In this document: positions 1 through 10,166 of the stretch, in pieces
Layout: every line of letters begins with the position of its first letter
Position numbering within the stretch: position 1 is the stretch's first letter
Assembly: GCA_946403295.1 (NCBI GenBank)
Contig: CAMIZL010000003.1
Coordinates: 44,161-108,160 of the forward strand
From: an uncultured Clostridia bacterium
GTDB lineage: Bacteria; Bacillota; Clostridia; Lachnospirales; Lachnospiraceae
DNA length: 64,000 nucleotides
Reading direction: 5' to 3'
The notes under the pieces: model-generated
Databases searched by the model: none
Told to the model about the DNA's origin: nothing
What the model saw: only the letters and a program-made list of their open reading frames with translations
Made by a program: the position numbers and the translations under genes

Positions 1-883
1 GATAACATGCCGAAAGATCTCTCGGGTCGTTGAGATTGTACTCTCTGTTCGACGCCATGGCGAGGATCGAAGCATCGTTCGGGTCCATAACGATAACACC
101 GATATTCTTCGCTCCCGTTGTATCGAGGAAGTCTTTGACTTTTTCTTCCACGATCCTCTCAACGTTGTAATCGATGGTCGTCACAAGCTCATAGCCGTCA
201 ACAGCCTCTTCAACCGTCTTCTGCTGTTTGAGCTCGTTATCGAAATATGTATACGAAAGTCCCGGAATACCCGAGAGTTCGTTGTTGTAGTATTGTTCGA
301 GTCCGTACGAGCCGTTCCCTTCGGCATTTACAAATCCGAGCACATGCGAAGCAAGACTGCTGTAGGGATAGATCCTCGCGAATTCCTCTTCGAACCACAC
401 ACCCGTAACCTTTGATTTTGTGGCCTGATACTGCTTATAACGCGATATGCGCGAATAATCGGCATCTTTTTCATAAACGATATAGGAACTGTCGGGGTTG
501 TCGTATATGAGCGTTCTGATCTCGTTTTCGTCATATCCGAGATATTTGACCATCGCTTCGATCGACGGCTCGATGTAATAGTCCTTGTCGAGGATCTGGC
601 GCGGATCGATGATCACATTATATTGTTTTTCGCTTCTCGCAAGGATTATTCCGTTACGGTCAAGAATAGAGCCCCTCTTCGAAGCAATGGACCTCGACTG
701 ATAGGCTCTTTGCGAAAGCACGGCCTTCGAATATGTCTGTCCGTGCTCATGATTGATATAAAAAAGACGTAAAATGACACCCGCGCATCCGATGAGCACG
801 ACCACAAAGAAAATAAGCAGTCCGAGCCTCACGTTAGGGGACACATTACATCTCATTAATTTTTCTTCGTCTTCACGATTCAT
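1..883 (-). CDS. Penicillin-binding protein (PBP2/SpoVD-like), 5' part of gene; runs off left edge
   Basis: Translation from ATG at 883 gives MNREDEEKLMRCNVSPNVRLGLLIFFVVVLIG..., a TM segment, then SKRGSILDRNGIILARS and YPYSSLASHVLGFVN..., typical of the class B PBP dimerisation domain; lies downstream of the ftsL-like gene. Absent from the ORF track because it is open at the edge. Confidence 0.9.
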   Translation of the reverse strand, partial: MNREDEEKLMRCNVSPNVRLGLLIFFVVVLIGCAGVILRLFYINHEHGQTYSKAVLSQRAYQSRSIASKRGSILDRNGIILARSEKQYNVIIDPRQILDKDYYIEPSIEAMVKYLGYDENEIRTLIYDNPDSSYIVYEKDADYSRISRYKQYQATKSKVTGVWFEEEFARIYPYSSLASHVLGFVNAEGNGSYGLEQYYNNELSGIPGLSYTYFDNELKQQKTVEEAVDGYELVTTIDYNVERIVEEKVKDFLDTTGAKNIGVIVMDPNDASILAMASNREYNLNDPRDLSACY

Positions 884-887
884 TCTT

Positions 888-1607
888 TCACGATATTTCG
901 CGGTACTGGATCACATGACTTGTATCCGCAGCTTTATAATATACAACGGCATTGTCTTTTGGATAAACCATGCCGAGTTTTCCGACAGCAACATTATAAA
1001 TATAGTTTCTGTCATAACTGATGTCAAGTTGGCCGAGCAATGACTCGTTGTATGAATTCACATCCTCAAGCTCTATCTTTGCCGAAGCGATCTCCTTGTC
1101 TATGCAGTTAACATTCGACTTCACCGAGAGAAGGTTTAAAGCAAACTGTACAACGCTTCCGACAAGTAAAACCACAAGCAGGAACTTAACAACGTTGAAG
1201 CGGATAAGATATTTTGTCTTTATCTCCGGAGTGCTGCCGGGTTCCTGCGCGAGATTTTCATGACTCCTTGTCTCGCGTGCGGGTGCAGATGCATAAGACT
1301 TTCCTGTTTCGCGTGCGGGAGCAGGTGCATAAGACCTTCTCGTCTCGCGTGCGGGAGCATAAGACTTTCCCGTCTTGCGTGCGGGTGCAGAAGACTTTCC
1401 CGTCTCGCGTGCGGGTGCGGTATTCGATCTGCTAAACTCGGGGGCATAAACGTTTGTAAGGTACTGCTCGATATCGGACTCATCGTCACTCAGAGTCGCA
1501 CGTTTCTTTGCCGTAGAACCGTTTATCATCTCGGCGGCTATTCTGTTGTAATAATCGCGGTCGAACGCGAAACGGTTCCTCTCACCCATCGTCATGAATC
1601 CTTTCAC
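888..1607 (-). CDS. ftsL: FtsL/DivIC-like septum protein with repetitive N-terminal region
   Basis: Position between rsmH and PBP; single TM ([22 protein letters not shown]) then a short coiled coil; repeated [10 protein letters not shown] in the N-terminal part. Confidence 0.75.
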   Translation of the reverse strand: MKGFMTMGERNRFAFDRDYYNRIAAEMINGSTAKKRATLSDDESDIEQYLTNVYAPEFSRSNTAPARETGKSSAPARKTGKSYAPARETRRSYAPAPARETGKSYASAPARETRSHENLAQEPGSTPEIKTKYLIRFNVVKFLLVVLLVGSVVQFALNLLSVKSNVNCIDKEIASAKIELEDVNSYNESLLGQLDISYDRNYIYNVAVGKLGMVYPKDNAVVYYKAADTSHVIQYREIS

Positions 1608-2548
1608 TTCGCTTTTTCAAAAATCCTCAGCTTTGCACTTTTGGACCTCTTATTCCTTGCGATCTCTTCCTCTGTGGGAAGAATGGCCTTCCTTGAAATA
1701 TGTGTGCCCTGCGAGACTCTTCCGCATACGCATTTCGGAAAGTTCGGCGGGCATATGCACGGGTTCTGTGCTTTATTGAAAACAGTCTTTACGATCCTGT
1801 CCTCAAGCGAATGGAATGTGATGATACAAAGCCTTCCTCCCGGTTCGAGGAGTTCTATCATCTTTCCGAGCGTTCCCTCAAGTACCTCAAGCTCTCTGTT
1901 GAGCTCTATCCTTATCGCCTGGAAAGTTCTTTTTGAGGGATGGCTTCCCTTTTCCCTGTATTTCATGGGGATCGAAGCGTTTATTATGTCATTCAGTTCA
2001 AATGTTGTCTCAATCCTTTTTTCTTCGCGTCTTTTAACAATGTTTCTCGCTATGTTCTGCGCAAATCTTTCTTCGCCGTAGTCCCTTAAGATCCTTACAA
2101 GCTCTCTTTCGGGATAACCGTTTATGATATCCGCTGCAGTCTCCGTATCATCCGTATCCATCCTCATGTCGAGCGGCGCGTCCGCGCTGTAGGAAAAACC
2201 TCTTTCTACGGTATCGAGCTGATGTGACGAAACGCCGAGGTCGGCAAGTATGCCGCTCACCTTTTTTATGCCTTCGCCCGTCAGGACGCTTTCTATGTTT
2301 TCGTAATTGCTCTTTATGATCCTGCAGCGATCTTTATATACCGAAAGTCTTTTTGTCGCCGCCGCTATCGCTTCGCTGTCCCGGTCGAGACAGATGAGCT
2401 GTCCTTTGCCGAGCCTGCCTGCGATCTCGAACGAATGACCCGCTCCGCCGACCGTTGCATCAACGTATATGCCGTCTTCTTTTATGCAGAGCCCCGCGAG
2501 GACTTCTTCAAGCATTACGGGGATATGTTCAAAGCTGTTCTTCTCCAT
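1604..2548 (-). CDS. rsmH: 16S rRNA (cytosine(1402)-N(4))-methyltransferase
   Basis: [13 protein letters not shown]...[12 protein letters not shown]...[14 protein letters not shown], diagnostic of RsmH/MraW; next to mraZ. Confidence 0.97.
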   Translation of the reverse strand: MEKNSFEHIPVMLEEVLAGLCIKEDGIYVDATVGGAGHSFEIAGRLGKGQLICLDRDSEAIAAATKRLSVYKDRCRIIKSNYENIESVLTGEGIKKVSGILADLGVSSHQLDTVERGFSYSADAPLDMRMDTDDTETAADIINGYPERELVRILRDYGEERFAQNIARNIVKRREEKRIETTFELNDIINASIPMKYREKGSHPSKRTFQAIRIELNRELEVLEGTLGKMIELLEPGGRLCIITFHSLEDRIVKTVFNKAQNPCICPPNFPKCVCGRVSQGTHISRKAILPTEEEIARNKRSKSAKLRIFEKAK

Positions 2549-2567
2549 ATTCGAACCTCCGTGTTTT

Positions 2568-2999
2568 CTAGAAGCGAAGTCCGAACTGTGTGGACATCTT
2601 CTCGGCGATATCTTCTACCGATTCACCCGGTGCTGCATTCTCGAATCTCTCTTTGCTCCACAATTCTATCTTGCTGATAACTCCGACAAAGACGATCTCT
2701 TTTTTAATTCCGGCAAGTTCTTTGAGGATCGTGGGGATGATGAATCTTCCCTGCTTATCCTGTTCGCACTCTGCCGCATTCTGCATGAAGAATCTTTGGA
2801 ACTGTCTGGTCTCTGCCGTAAACGGAAGCTCTGCGAGTTTCTTTGCAAACTCTTCAAAATCGGACCGTGGGCAAATGTAGAGGCAGCCGTCAAGTCCGGC
2901 TGTTATGACAAAGCTGTCGCCCAGCTCCTCCCTGAACCTGGCAGGAAGGAACAGTCTGTTCTTGGGATCTATGGTGTGGTTAAACTGACCCATGAACAT
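2568..2999 (-). CDS. mraZ: Transcriptional regulator MraZ
   Basis: [27 protein letters not shown], MraZ AbrB-like fold motif; first gene of dcw cluster. Confidence 0.96.
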   Translation of the reverse strand: MFMGQFNHTIDPKNRLFLPARFREELGDSFVITAGLDGCLYICPRSDFEEFAKKLAELPFTAETRQFQRFFMQNAAECEQDKQGRFIIPTILKELAGIKKEIVFVGVISKIELWSKERFENAAPGESVEDIAEKMSTQFGLRF

Positions 3000-3321
3000 T
3001 TGTCATTTCCTCCACTTCAAACCTATTTAGTACACTTTTCTCCACTTTTGCTCCACCGGTATGTTTATATTACACCCTGAGACTCCAAAAATCAAGGAAA
3101 TTTTGTAAAAATCAGACACAAATTCAAAAATATACTGCTTTTTGACACGCAATTTTTTAATTGTCAAGATAATGTATCGAAAAAGTGTTCGTTTACAAGA
3201 AATTGTATCAAATGTTTGTTCGTTTCGTACATTTGTTCGCTATTGTTCAAAAAAAGTCCGAACAAGACCGGGGACTGTCCGAGCAAATAATATCCCCCTA
3301 TCCCCGGAACTGTCCGAATAA

Positions 3322-3347
3322 ATCGAGTAGGCTGACTCCTACTCGAT
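3322..3347. repeat. Perfect 10-bp stem hairpin in intergenic region
   Basis: ATCGAGTAGG-ctgact-CCTACTCGAT. Confidence 0.7.
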
Positions 3348-3394
3348 GCGACGGGACATCTCGCGTACAAGTCCGCTCGATGTCCGTTCACTCA

Positions 3395-3429
3395 GCCGTC
3401 TGTTCACAAACAAGCTTGCAACAGACGGC
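3395..3429. repeat. 9-bp stem hairpin in intergenic region
   Basis: GCCGTCTGT ... ACAGACGGC with 17-nt loop. Confidence 0.6.
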
Positions 3430-3449
3430 CTTCGCTTATCGCACAAAAA

Positions 3450-3489
3450 AATAAGCCCGAACAGTCCATAGGGCCGTTCGAGGCTTATT
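3450..3489 (-). terminator. Probable intrinsic terminator downstream of DUF4097 gene
   Basis: AATAAGCCCGAAC ... GTTCGAGGCTTATT inverted repeat flanked by A/T tracts, just 3' of the gene ending at 3520. Confidence 0.65.
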
Positions 3490-3519
3490 TCAAAAATCAT
3501 TTGACTCACGTGTTGAAGA

Positions 3520-4563
3520 TCATGCGATCTTTATATTTACATCTCCCGAAACCGTTTCGATCCTGCAGGTATCACTGCCCTCGTCTGCGGGTACCTTTAT
3601 GTCTCCCGAGGTCGTGTCGGTGCTGAACCGCTTACCGCTCTTAAAGGATCCCTCAACGTCCGCCGATGTGGTCTCGATGTAGATCTTATGAGCGTCATAT
3701 TTTTCAAATTCGATATCTCCCGAGGTGACGTCGCCTTCAAACGAATCCGATACAGTATCTTTTATCTTTGTTTCGCCCGAAGCGGCATTGCGCTTGAAGA
3801 TCATATCTATATTGGTTCCCGTGACATTTGTGTCTCCCGATGACGTATCCGAAACAAGGCTGCCTGCCTTAGAGGACGTAACGGTATGATTTCCCGAAGC
3901 ACTTGACATATATAATTGTTCTTTTACATCAAGCGATTCTGCTTTAATGTCTCCCGAAGCCGTATTTATACTTACACTCGAAGCTTTAAGACCTAACAAT
4001 GTGACATTACCCGAAGCCGCATTCATTACAACGTTTCCCGATACATCGGCTTCAATATACGAGTCACCCGATGCCGTGTTTACGATCATTTCACCGAATG
4101 AAAAATCCTTCGGGATCCTTACATCTCCGGATGCCGTATCTACAATGATACTGTCATCGAAATCTGTCTTGTTCAGATAAAGATGTACATAAGTTTCTTC
4201 ATAGTCAAAATTGAACATTTTGAAATTCTCGTTATCGCACTTAACGATCAGCCTATCGCCTTTAACTTCAACCGAAACTCTCTTATCTTCCTGCACATGA
4301 ACTTCTATACGGTTGTCGCCGTCTGTCGTATACAGTTTGACATCTTCGGAAGCGACTTCTACCGATATCGCATCAAACGAGTCCTTTACCGTAAATGTCT
4401 TGTCCGTATATTTTGTGTTTGAGATCTGTTTAACGCTTATTCCTCCTTCTCCGTCGGGCTCCGAATCAAACAAACCGTTAACCGCGGTGACACCGACGAT
4501 CACAAGGCCCACAAGCATACAAAACAGTCCCGCAATCAATGCAATCTTAACCGATCTTTTCAT
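3520..4563 (-). CDS. DUF4097-family beta-repeat protein (LiaG-like), one N-terminal TM
   Basis: Repeated TASGD/SSGD turns (NTASGDSYIEADVSGNVVMNAASGNV...); N-terminal hydrophobic segment. Confidence 0.85.
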   Translation of the reverse strand: MKRSVKIALIAGLFCMLVGLVIVGVTAVNGLFDSEPDGEGGISVKQISNTKYTDKTFTVKDSFDAISVEVASEDVKLYTTDGDNRIEVHVQEDKRVSVEVKGDRLIVKCDNENFKMFNFDYEETYVHLYLNKTDFDDSIIVDTASGDVRIPKDFSFGEMIVNTASGDSYIEADVSGNVVMNAASGNVTLLGLKASSVSINTASGDIKAESLDVKEQLYMSSASGNHTVTSSKAGSLVSDTSSGDTNVTGTNIDMIFKRNAASGETKIKDTVSDSFEGDVTSGDIEFEKYDAHKIYIETTSADVEGSFKSGKRFSTDTTSGDIKVPADEGSDTCRIETVSGDVNIKIA

Positions 4564-4614
4564 GACTTTCCTCCTGTAACGAAGCCTTTACGGCTTTCGT
4601 TGTTCAAATAATCA

Positions 4615-5205
4615 TTATTCTTCCCCTCTTGTGATAAAGAGACTCTTTATTCCGTTCAAAACGGCTTTTGTAAGTTTTACCATCGCCTTTGTAAATGCTA
4701 TGCAACCGATAAAGAGAACGATCGCCGCACCTACCGCAAATATTCCGGAACCGAACCAGAACAATCCGGAGAATAACCTGAATCCCATAAACCCGTATAT
4801 GAAGCATCCGAGTCCGCCGACCGCAAAACCCATGTCAAGCGCATATATCGCAGCTACGAACGACCACATAACCGCATATATCGAGAAAACTACCGCTACC
4901 GCAGCTATTGCGAGCGAAAACCATATCGGGCTTCCGACAATTATAAGAAGTATCTCCCATCCCTTGAGCGTTCTCTTGGGCTTGATCTTCTGTTTAACGA
5001 GGACCGCAAGCGGTATGTCCTCCGTGATCTTTGCGGCTATCGCTTTGGGATCGCCTATCTTTGCAACCGCAATGTCTTCCGAATAACCTTCTTCCATCAG
5101 ATCACTGATCATCTCATCGTAAAAAGTGATCCTTTCTTCTCTTTCCTGCTCGGGACAACTGAGAAGTCCGTTCCGCAGTTCCGTCAAAAATTCACTTTTA
5201 GTCAT
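4615..5205 (-). CDS. DUF1700/HAAS-domain membrane protein
   Basis: MTKSEFLTELRNGLLSCPEQEREERITFYDEMISDLMEEGYSEDIAVAKIGDP (HAAS signature) plus multiple TMs; typical PadR partner. Confidence 0.85.
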   Translation of the reverse strand: MTKSEFLTELRNGLLSCPEQEREERITFYDEMISDLMEEGYSEDIAVAKIGDPKAIAAKITEDIPLAVLVKQKIKPKRTLKGWEILLIIVGSPIWFSLAIAAVAVVFSIYAVMWSFVAAIYALDMGFAVGGLGCFIYGFMGFRLFSGLFWFGSGIFAVGAAIVLFIGCIAFTKAMVKLTKAVLNGIKSLFITRGEE

Positions 5206-5221
5206 GTCCGTATCCTTCCTT

Positions 5222-5587
5222 TTACTGTCTTTCCATATTTGTACTCAATTCTTCATCGTCCGATCCGACCGTTAATTTCTGCGTATCCCTGGTGATAAAA
5301 CGATAGATCGCTTCTATCTCTTTCCAGTCGTCTTTGAATTCTTCGATCCTGTCTATGCCGCCCGGTGTGATCCTGTAATACTTACGCAGTCTTCCGCCGT
5401 GTTCCGCGGTCCAGACGATAAGAAGCTTTCCGGCTTCAAGTCTTTTGAGGATCGTATACAGTGTTGACTCGGACATTTCCAGGTACGGACTTATATCCTT
5501 GATTATCTTGTAGCCGTACGAATCTTCGTTTCTTATGGCCGCAAGAACGCAAACATCCAAAAGTCCTCTTTTTAACTGGATATCCAT
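5222..5587 (-). CDS. PadR-family transcriptional regulator
   Basis: MDIQLKRGLLDVCVLAAIRNEDSYGYKIIKDISPYLEMSESTLYTILKRLE; start set to the canonical MDIQLKRG. Confidence 0.92.
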   Translation of the reverse strand: MDIQLKRGLLDVCVLAAIRNEDSYGYKIIKDISPYLEMSESTLYTILKRLEAGKLLIVWTAEHGGRLRKYYRITPGGIDRIEEFKDDWKEIEAIYRFITRDTQKLTVGSDDEELSTNMERQ

Positions 5588-5719
5588 GCCGCATCTCCTT
5601 TCTCTGTATGATCTTTTCATATACCCCTTGTTACGCTATACGTCTTTTGACGGGATGTGCCCCTTACGAGTTTTTCTCTCGTTAATGCATATACCCCTTG
5701 TCACGTTATACTCCTTTTG

Positions 5720-5759
5720 ACGAGATACATCGTATCACGAGGTATCTCGTCTTGTCAAG
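5720..5759 (-). promoter_or_regulatory. Promoter and candidate operator of the PadR operon
   Basis: Minus-strand TTGACA (-35, 5754-5759), -10-like TACGAT/GATACG, and a perfect inverted repeat ACGAGATAC...GTATCTCGT (5720-5728/5742-5750) over the -10 region. Confidence 0.6.
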
Positions 5760-5896
5760 TATGAGAAATAAATTTTTACAAAAAAAATCCCCTCTCACCG
5801 GATGGTTGTTTTGTCCGGTAAAAGGGGAACATGTCCCGTCAAGGGATGTTGATCATGTATCCTGTTCTTCATCTAAAAACATGTCTTCCGTAAAAT

Positions 5897-7087
5897 TCAC
5901 GCTTTCCCGGGATCTTTAATCTCTTTGTCCCCGTTCGATCCGTCTTCCGTTTCGGTTTTCGTCTTGTCTTCCGCTTCTTCTTCACTTCCGACTTCAGCTT
6001 CGGCTTCCGCTTCGGCGCTTTCCGCTGCCGCGATGTCTCCGACCACTTCGGCAACTCTTGTTACAGCGTTCTTATCTTTCTTGTCGGTCTTATGCTTTTC
6101 ATCATATGCCTTAAAGAAAGCAACGGAATCAAATTTCGCGATCTTGCCCTTTGCGGCTCTGATCCTGAATATGATCATAAGCGCTACGGCAGCAACAAAA
6201 AGGGCAAGCGACAATGCCTGTGATACGGCGATCCCCGAATTCCAAAGGAAAAGCTGATCCGTACGGACGCCTTCGATAAAGAAACGTCCGAGGCCGTAAC
6301 CCGCAAGGTATATAAGCACTATCTCGCCGTTAAATTTCTTTTTAGGGAGATAGATAAGGATCCCGATAAGGATCAAAAGGTTCCAAAGCGATTCATAAAG
6401 GAAAGTGGGCTGAACCTGAATGTATTGATGACCGTCGGCGGCAGTGATTATGTTGTCCCTTATCTCCATGATGCCGGCAAGAGCTTTTTCTTTTCCTTCA
6501 TACATGCCTGCGAGCATTTCATTTGAAACGACACCGGGCTTAAATACAGAGGCGAGCGACCTGTCAGCCACATCTATCCTCATGGCCATAAAACTGTCCG
6601 TAAAACTTCCGAAGCATTCCCTGTTGAAGAAATTGCCCCATCTTCCGATTATCTGTCCGAGGATCAGGCCGGAAATACCGGTATCGGCAAAAAGCCCGTA
6701 GCTGAACTTCTTGATCTTGCAGAAGAAGAAAACGGTAAGAAGCGCCGCTATCACTCCGCCGTATATGGCAAGTCCGCCCTGCCTTAAGTTGAAGATCGAC
6801 CAGAAATCGTCCGTATATTTTTCCCATTCAAAAATAACGGAATAGAGTCTTGCCCCGATCACCCCGAGAGGTATCGCGGCAATGGCAAAATCAAGATAAA
6901 AATCGGGGTTCTGACCCGTGCGTTTTGCCTGACTGCGCGCGATGAGAATACCGCATATCATTCCGATACCGATGATCAGTCCGTAAAATGCGATATTGTA
7001 ACCGAAGACGGTAAAACCGCGCGGTACATCATTTAACGTTATCCCGAGTTTCGGGAAAGAAATAGCTGTATCGTTTCCCCAGAACAT
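5897..7087 (-). CDS. lgt: Prolipoprotein diacylglyceryl transferase, extended acidic C-terminus
   Basis: YGLIIGIGMICGILIARS...GRWGNFFNRECFG...QPTFLYESLWNLLI; C-terminal Glu/Ala/Lys-rich tail. Confidence 0.95.
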   Translation of the reverse strand: MFWGNDTAISFPKLGITLNDVPRGFTVFGYNIAFYGLIIGIGMICGILIARSQAKRTGQNPDFYLDFAIAAIPLGVIGARLYSVIFEWEKYTDDFWSIFNLRQGGLAIYGGVIAALLTVFFFCKIKKFSYGLFADTGISGLILGQIIGRWGNFFNRECFGSFTDSFMAMRIDVADRSLASVFKPGVVSNEMLAGMYEGKEKALAGIMEIRDNIITAADGHQYIQVQPTFLYESLWNLLILIGILIYLPKKKFNGEIVLIYLAGYGLGRFFIEGVRTDQLFLWNSGIAVSQALSLALFVAAVALMIIFRIRAAKGKIAKFDSVAFFKAYDEKHKTDKKDKNAVTRVAEVVGDIAAAESAEAEAEAEVGSEEEAEDKTKTETEDGSNGDKEIKDPGKA

Positions 7088-7096
7088 ATGACTACC

Positions 7097-8194
7097 TCAC
7101 ACATTAAATCTGAAAAGGATCACGTCGCCGTCCTCCACAACGTATTCCTTGCCTTCGGAACGAACAAGTCCCTTTTCACGTGCTGCGTTGTACGAACCGC
7201 ACTCGATGAGCTTGTCGTAGCTGACAACTTCGGCTCTGATGAATCCGCGTTCAAAATCCGAATGAATCTTGCCCGCTGCCTGCGGTGCCTTGGTACCCTT
7301 CTTTATCGTCCATGCTCTTGTTTCCTTCGGACCGGCAGTAAGGAAACTCATGAGACCGAGAAGATCGTAGCTGGCCGAGATAAGCTTCTCAAGGCCCGAG
7401 CTTTCGGCACCGAGGTCGTTTAAGAACTCCTTCTTTTCCTCGTCGCTTAGCTCTGCGAGTTCCTGCTCTATCTGTGCGGAGATAACGAACACGCCGCAAC
7501 CGGATCTTGCCGCAAATTCTCTTACTTTTTGAACATGCGGGTTGTTTGCGCCGTCATCAGCAAGATCTTCTTCCGACACGTTGGCCGCAAAGATCACGGG
7601 TTTTGAAGTGAGCAGGCAGAAGCTTGCGAGAAGCTCGGCCTCCTCAGGGCTTTCGGGTTCGTAGTCTCTTGCGGGCTTTCCGTTCTCGAGCATTTCTTTA
7701 AGCTTTTTAAGAAGATCGACTTCTTTTGCGAGCGCCTTGTTGGCTGTGGCAGCCTTTGCTCCTTTTGCGATCCTTTTCTCGATAACTTCGAGATCGGCAA
7801 ATGTAAGCTCGAGATCGATCGTCTCGATATCACGAACGGGATCGACGCTTCCGTCGACATGGATGATGTTACCGTCCTCAAAGCATCTAACGACATGAAC
7901 GATCGCATCTGTTTCCCTGATATGCGAAAGGAACTGATTGCCGAGACCTTCGCCTTTTGATGCACCTTTTACAAGTCCCGCGATATCAACGAATTCGATC
8001 ACCGCATGAACTGTCGACTGCGAATCATACATCTTCGTGAGCACATCGAGCCTCTCATCCGGTACGGCAACGACTCCCACGTTGGGGTCGATCGTACAGA
8101 ACGGGTAGTTGGCCGACTCCGCTCCTGCCTTTGTAAGTGAATTAAAAAGTGTGCTCTTGCCGACATTGGGCAGTCCCACGATTCCAAGTTTCAT
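7097..8194 (-). CDS. ychF: Redox-regulated ATPase YchF (Obg-family GTPase)
   Basis: [42 protein letters not shown]. Confidence 0.97.
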   Translation of the reverse strand: MKLGIVGLPNVGKSTLFNSLTKAGAESANYPFCTIDPNVGVVAVPDERLDVLTKMYDSQSTVHAVIEFVDIAGLVKGASKGEGLGNQFLSHIRETDAIVHVVRCFEDGNIIHVDGSVDPVRDIETIDLELTFADLEVIEKRIAKGAKAATANKALAKEVDLLKKLKEMLENGKPARDYEPESPEEAELLASFCLLTSKPVIFAANVSEEDLADDGANNPHVQKVREFAARSGCGVFVISAQIEQELAELSDEEKKEFLNDLGAESSGLEKLISASYDLLGLMSFLTAGPKETRAWTIKKGTKAPQAAGKIHSDFERGFIRAEVVSYDKLIECGSYNAAREKGLVRSEGKEYVVEDGDVILFRFNV

Positions 8195-8234
8195 ATGTCC
8201 TTATATCTCCTATCCAAATGATCACATAATCAAA

Positions 8235-8272
8235 GCTCTGACGAGCCGAGTATTATCTTATCACGTCAGAGC
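8235..8272. repeat. Inverted repeat between ychF and response-regulator gene
   Basis: GCTCTGACG ... CGTCAGAGC, 9-bp arms, about 20-nt loop. Confidence 0.5.
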
Positions 8273-8338
8273 CGAATTGTAAAAGCGTTTATCGATAGAT
8301 GATAGAACTTGCGCTTATCGGGCTCTTTATCTGTTTCT

Positions 8339-8980
8339 TTATTTCCGACCCGTCAGATAATATACCGCAAGTGCCGTCCGATGTGAAAGACCTTCTTTGG
8401 AGAGGATCGTCGTGATGTAGTTCTTGACGGTTCCTTCGGAGATAAAGAGTTTGTCCGCTATCTCCTTGTTCGAGAGGCCGTCGGCGACAGCCTTTATGAT
8501 GTCGAGCTCTCTGTCCGAGAAAACGGAGCCGTCGAAGCCGCTTGCCGCTGCCCCGCTGCCGGCATCGTTCGATTTCGTCAGGGACTCGAGGATGTTCTCC
8601 TCCATGACCCCCGTTCCGTTATAGACTGTCTTTATCATCTGCTTCAGGTGCTCGGGAGTATGGTTCTTGATAAGATACCCCTTTGCTCCGGCTGCGAGCG
8701 CGTTGTGAACGAGCTCGTCATCGTCAAAGGTCGTGAGGATGAGCACCTTGCCGAGGTTGCGGCTCACTATCTCCCTCGTGGCCTCGATGCCGTCCATCTC
8801 CGGCATCTGAATGTCCATGAGGAACACGTCGGGTGCTTCCTTCATAGCAAGCTCGATCGCTTCTCTACCGTTCGAAACCGCTCCGAGCACCTCGAAATCA
8901 TCGTCGACATCAAGGATGATCTTCATCCCGTCCCTTACAAAATCGCTGTCATCAGCGATGATAACTTTAATCTTCTCCAT
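8339..8980 (-). CDS. NarL/LuxR-family response regulator
   Basis: KVIIADDSDFVRDGMKIIL...VFLMDIQMPEMDG...LSNKEIADKLFISEGTVKNYI. Confidence 0.95.
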   Translation of the reverse strand: MEKIKVIIADDSDFVRDGMKIILDVDDDFEVLGAVSNGREAIELAMKEAPDVFLMDIQMPEMDGIEATREIVSRNLGKVLILTTFDDDELVHNALAAGAKGYLIKNHTPEHLKQMIKTVYNGTGVMEENILESLTKSNDAGSGAAASGFDGSVFSDRELDIIKAVADGLSNKEIADKLFISEGTVKNYITTILSKEGLSHRTALAVYYLTGRK

Positions 8981-10145
8981 CTGAGCTCCTCTTCAAAGGC
9001 AAAAGCATTGTCACGCAGAAGCCTGCGTTTGTTTCAAAATCAAGCGTTCCGTTAACCTTCCTGACGCGGGCTCTCATACCCGAGATCCCCATGCCGTCTT
9101 CAAAGGAATCGCAGCCCACGCCGTCGTCCGCTATGCTGCACCGTACCATGCGGTTCATCACGACGAGTTTAATGTATATGTGAGAGCATTTGGCGTACTT
9201 CATCGAGTTCGAGACTGCCTCAAATGCGTTGTCGAGGATCACTTCCCAAAGTTCGTCCGGGATAACACCCGTATCACCCTCGACTGTGAGGTTACTCGGA
9301 ACACCCCTTTCGGTGCTGTCCTCACACAGCCTGTTCAGTTGCAGGAGCGCAAACTCCTTCTTCTTGGGGCGCTCCTTACGGAGTATGAGTCGTATCTCGT
9401 CCATACCGGTCCTGAGCTGATCGATGACTGCCTGGATCATGCTCTTCGCCTTCCCGGGATCCTTGTCCATTACAAGCTTCGCGCCCTCGAGTTGGTAGAC
9501 CGATCCGTTGATGTTATGTCCGAGCTTGTCATGAAGCGTCTGTGAAAGCGAGGCCCTCTCCTCAAGGATCAGGTTCTCGGCTTGGAGCATGTTTCTCCTA
9601 AGCTCCGCCTTGGCCGCGTACTCCTGCTCTTTGAGGTCGCGTTTAAGGCCCTGTTCGAGGACCGTGTCCTCCATCATCCGATTCTTGTAGCTTCTGACTA
9701 TATAGCTGTGCTGCGTGTATACGATGCACATAAAGATCACAAAAACGAGTCGTAACATTAAAGTCATGGGACTGTCCACGAAGGCCATCACAACCGGAAG
9801 TATGTACCAGGGTAGCTTTAAGCTTTGAAATGTACACATGATCTCATAGGCGTTAAAGGCCAAAAGAATCAGAAAGCTGTTTCCGCCGAAAACGATCAGG
9901 CAGACCGCGATACAGGCCGTGACGGCGAGGATGATCCGCTTCTTCACGGGAGGCATCAGTTCCTTGATCGCAACGCCGGCCATATAAAGCGAAACAAACA
10001 GGAATATCTTTACGGATATCCCTGTCTCGTCGGTATCAATACCGGTATTCCCACCGAATGCCGTCACAACACAGCAGATGCATGTCATGATCAGCATGAT
10101 GAGCCTTACTATGATAAAATAGTTTTCTCTGATTCTTTCGTTCAT
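8967..10145 (-). CDS. NarL-type sensor histidine kinase (HisKA_3)
   Basis: N-terminal TMs; SLSQTLHDKLGHNINGSVYQLEGA; C-terminal HATPase (DNAFEAVSNSMKYAKC...DDGVGC). Confidence 0.9.
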   Translation of the reverse strand: MNERIRENYFIIVRLIMLIMTCICCVVTAFGGNTGIDTDETGISVKIFLFVSLYMAGVAIKELMPPVKKRIILAVTACIAVCLIVFGGNSFLILLAFNAYEIMCTFQSLKLPWYILPVVMAFVDSPMTLMLRLVFVIFMCIVYTQHSYIVRSYKNRMMEDTVLEQGLKRDLKEQEYAAKAELRRNMLQAENLILEERASLSQTLHDKLGHNINGSVYQLEGAKLVMDKDPGKAKSMIQAVIDQLRTGMDEIRLILRKERPKKKEFALLQLNRLCEDSTERGVPSNLTVEGDTGVIPDELWEVILDNAFEAVSNSMKYAKCSHIYIKLVVMNRMVRCSIADDGVGCDSFEDGMGISGMRARVRKVNGTLDFETNAGFCVTMLLPLKRSSDGED

Positions 10146-10166
10146 TTAGGGCACTCCGGGTACTTT

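Noticed and set aside
774-2677. Plus-strand ORFs opposite ftsL/rsmH/mraZ (and most other plus-strand ORFs throughout)
   Set aside because: They lie antisense to confidently identified genes, have biased or low-complexity composition and no recognisable motifs; they look like frame shadows.
3164-3391. 75-aa minus-strand ORF upstream of mraZ
   Set aside because: Overlaps hairpin-rich intergenic DNA and has no recognisable motif; more likely non-coding.
5897-6060. Acidic Lgt C-terminal tail as a separate gene or frameshift
   Set aside because: Reading frame is continuous with Lgt and low-complexity C-terminal tails on Lgt occur in related organisms.
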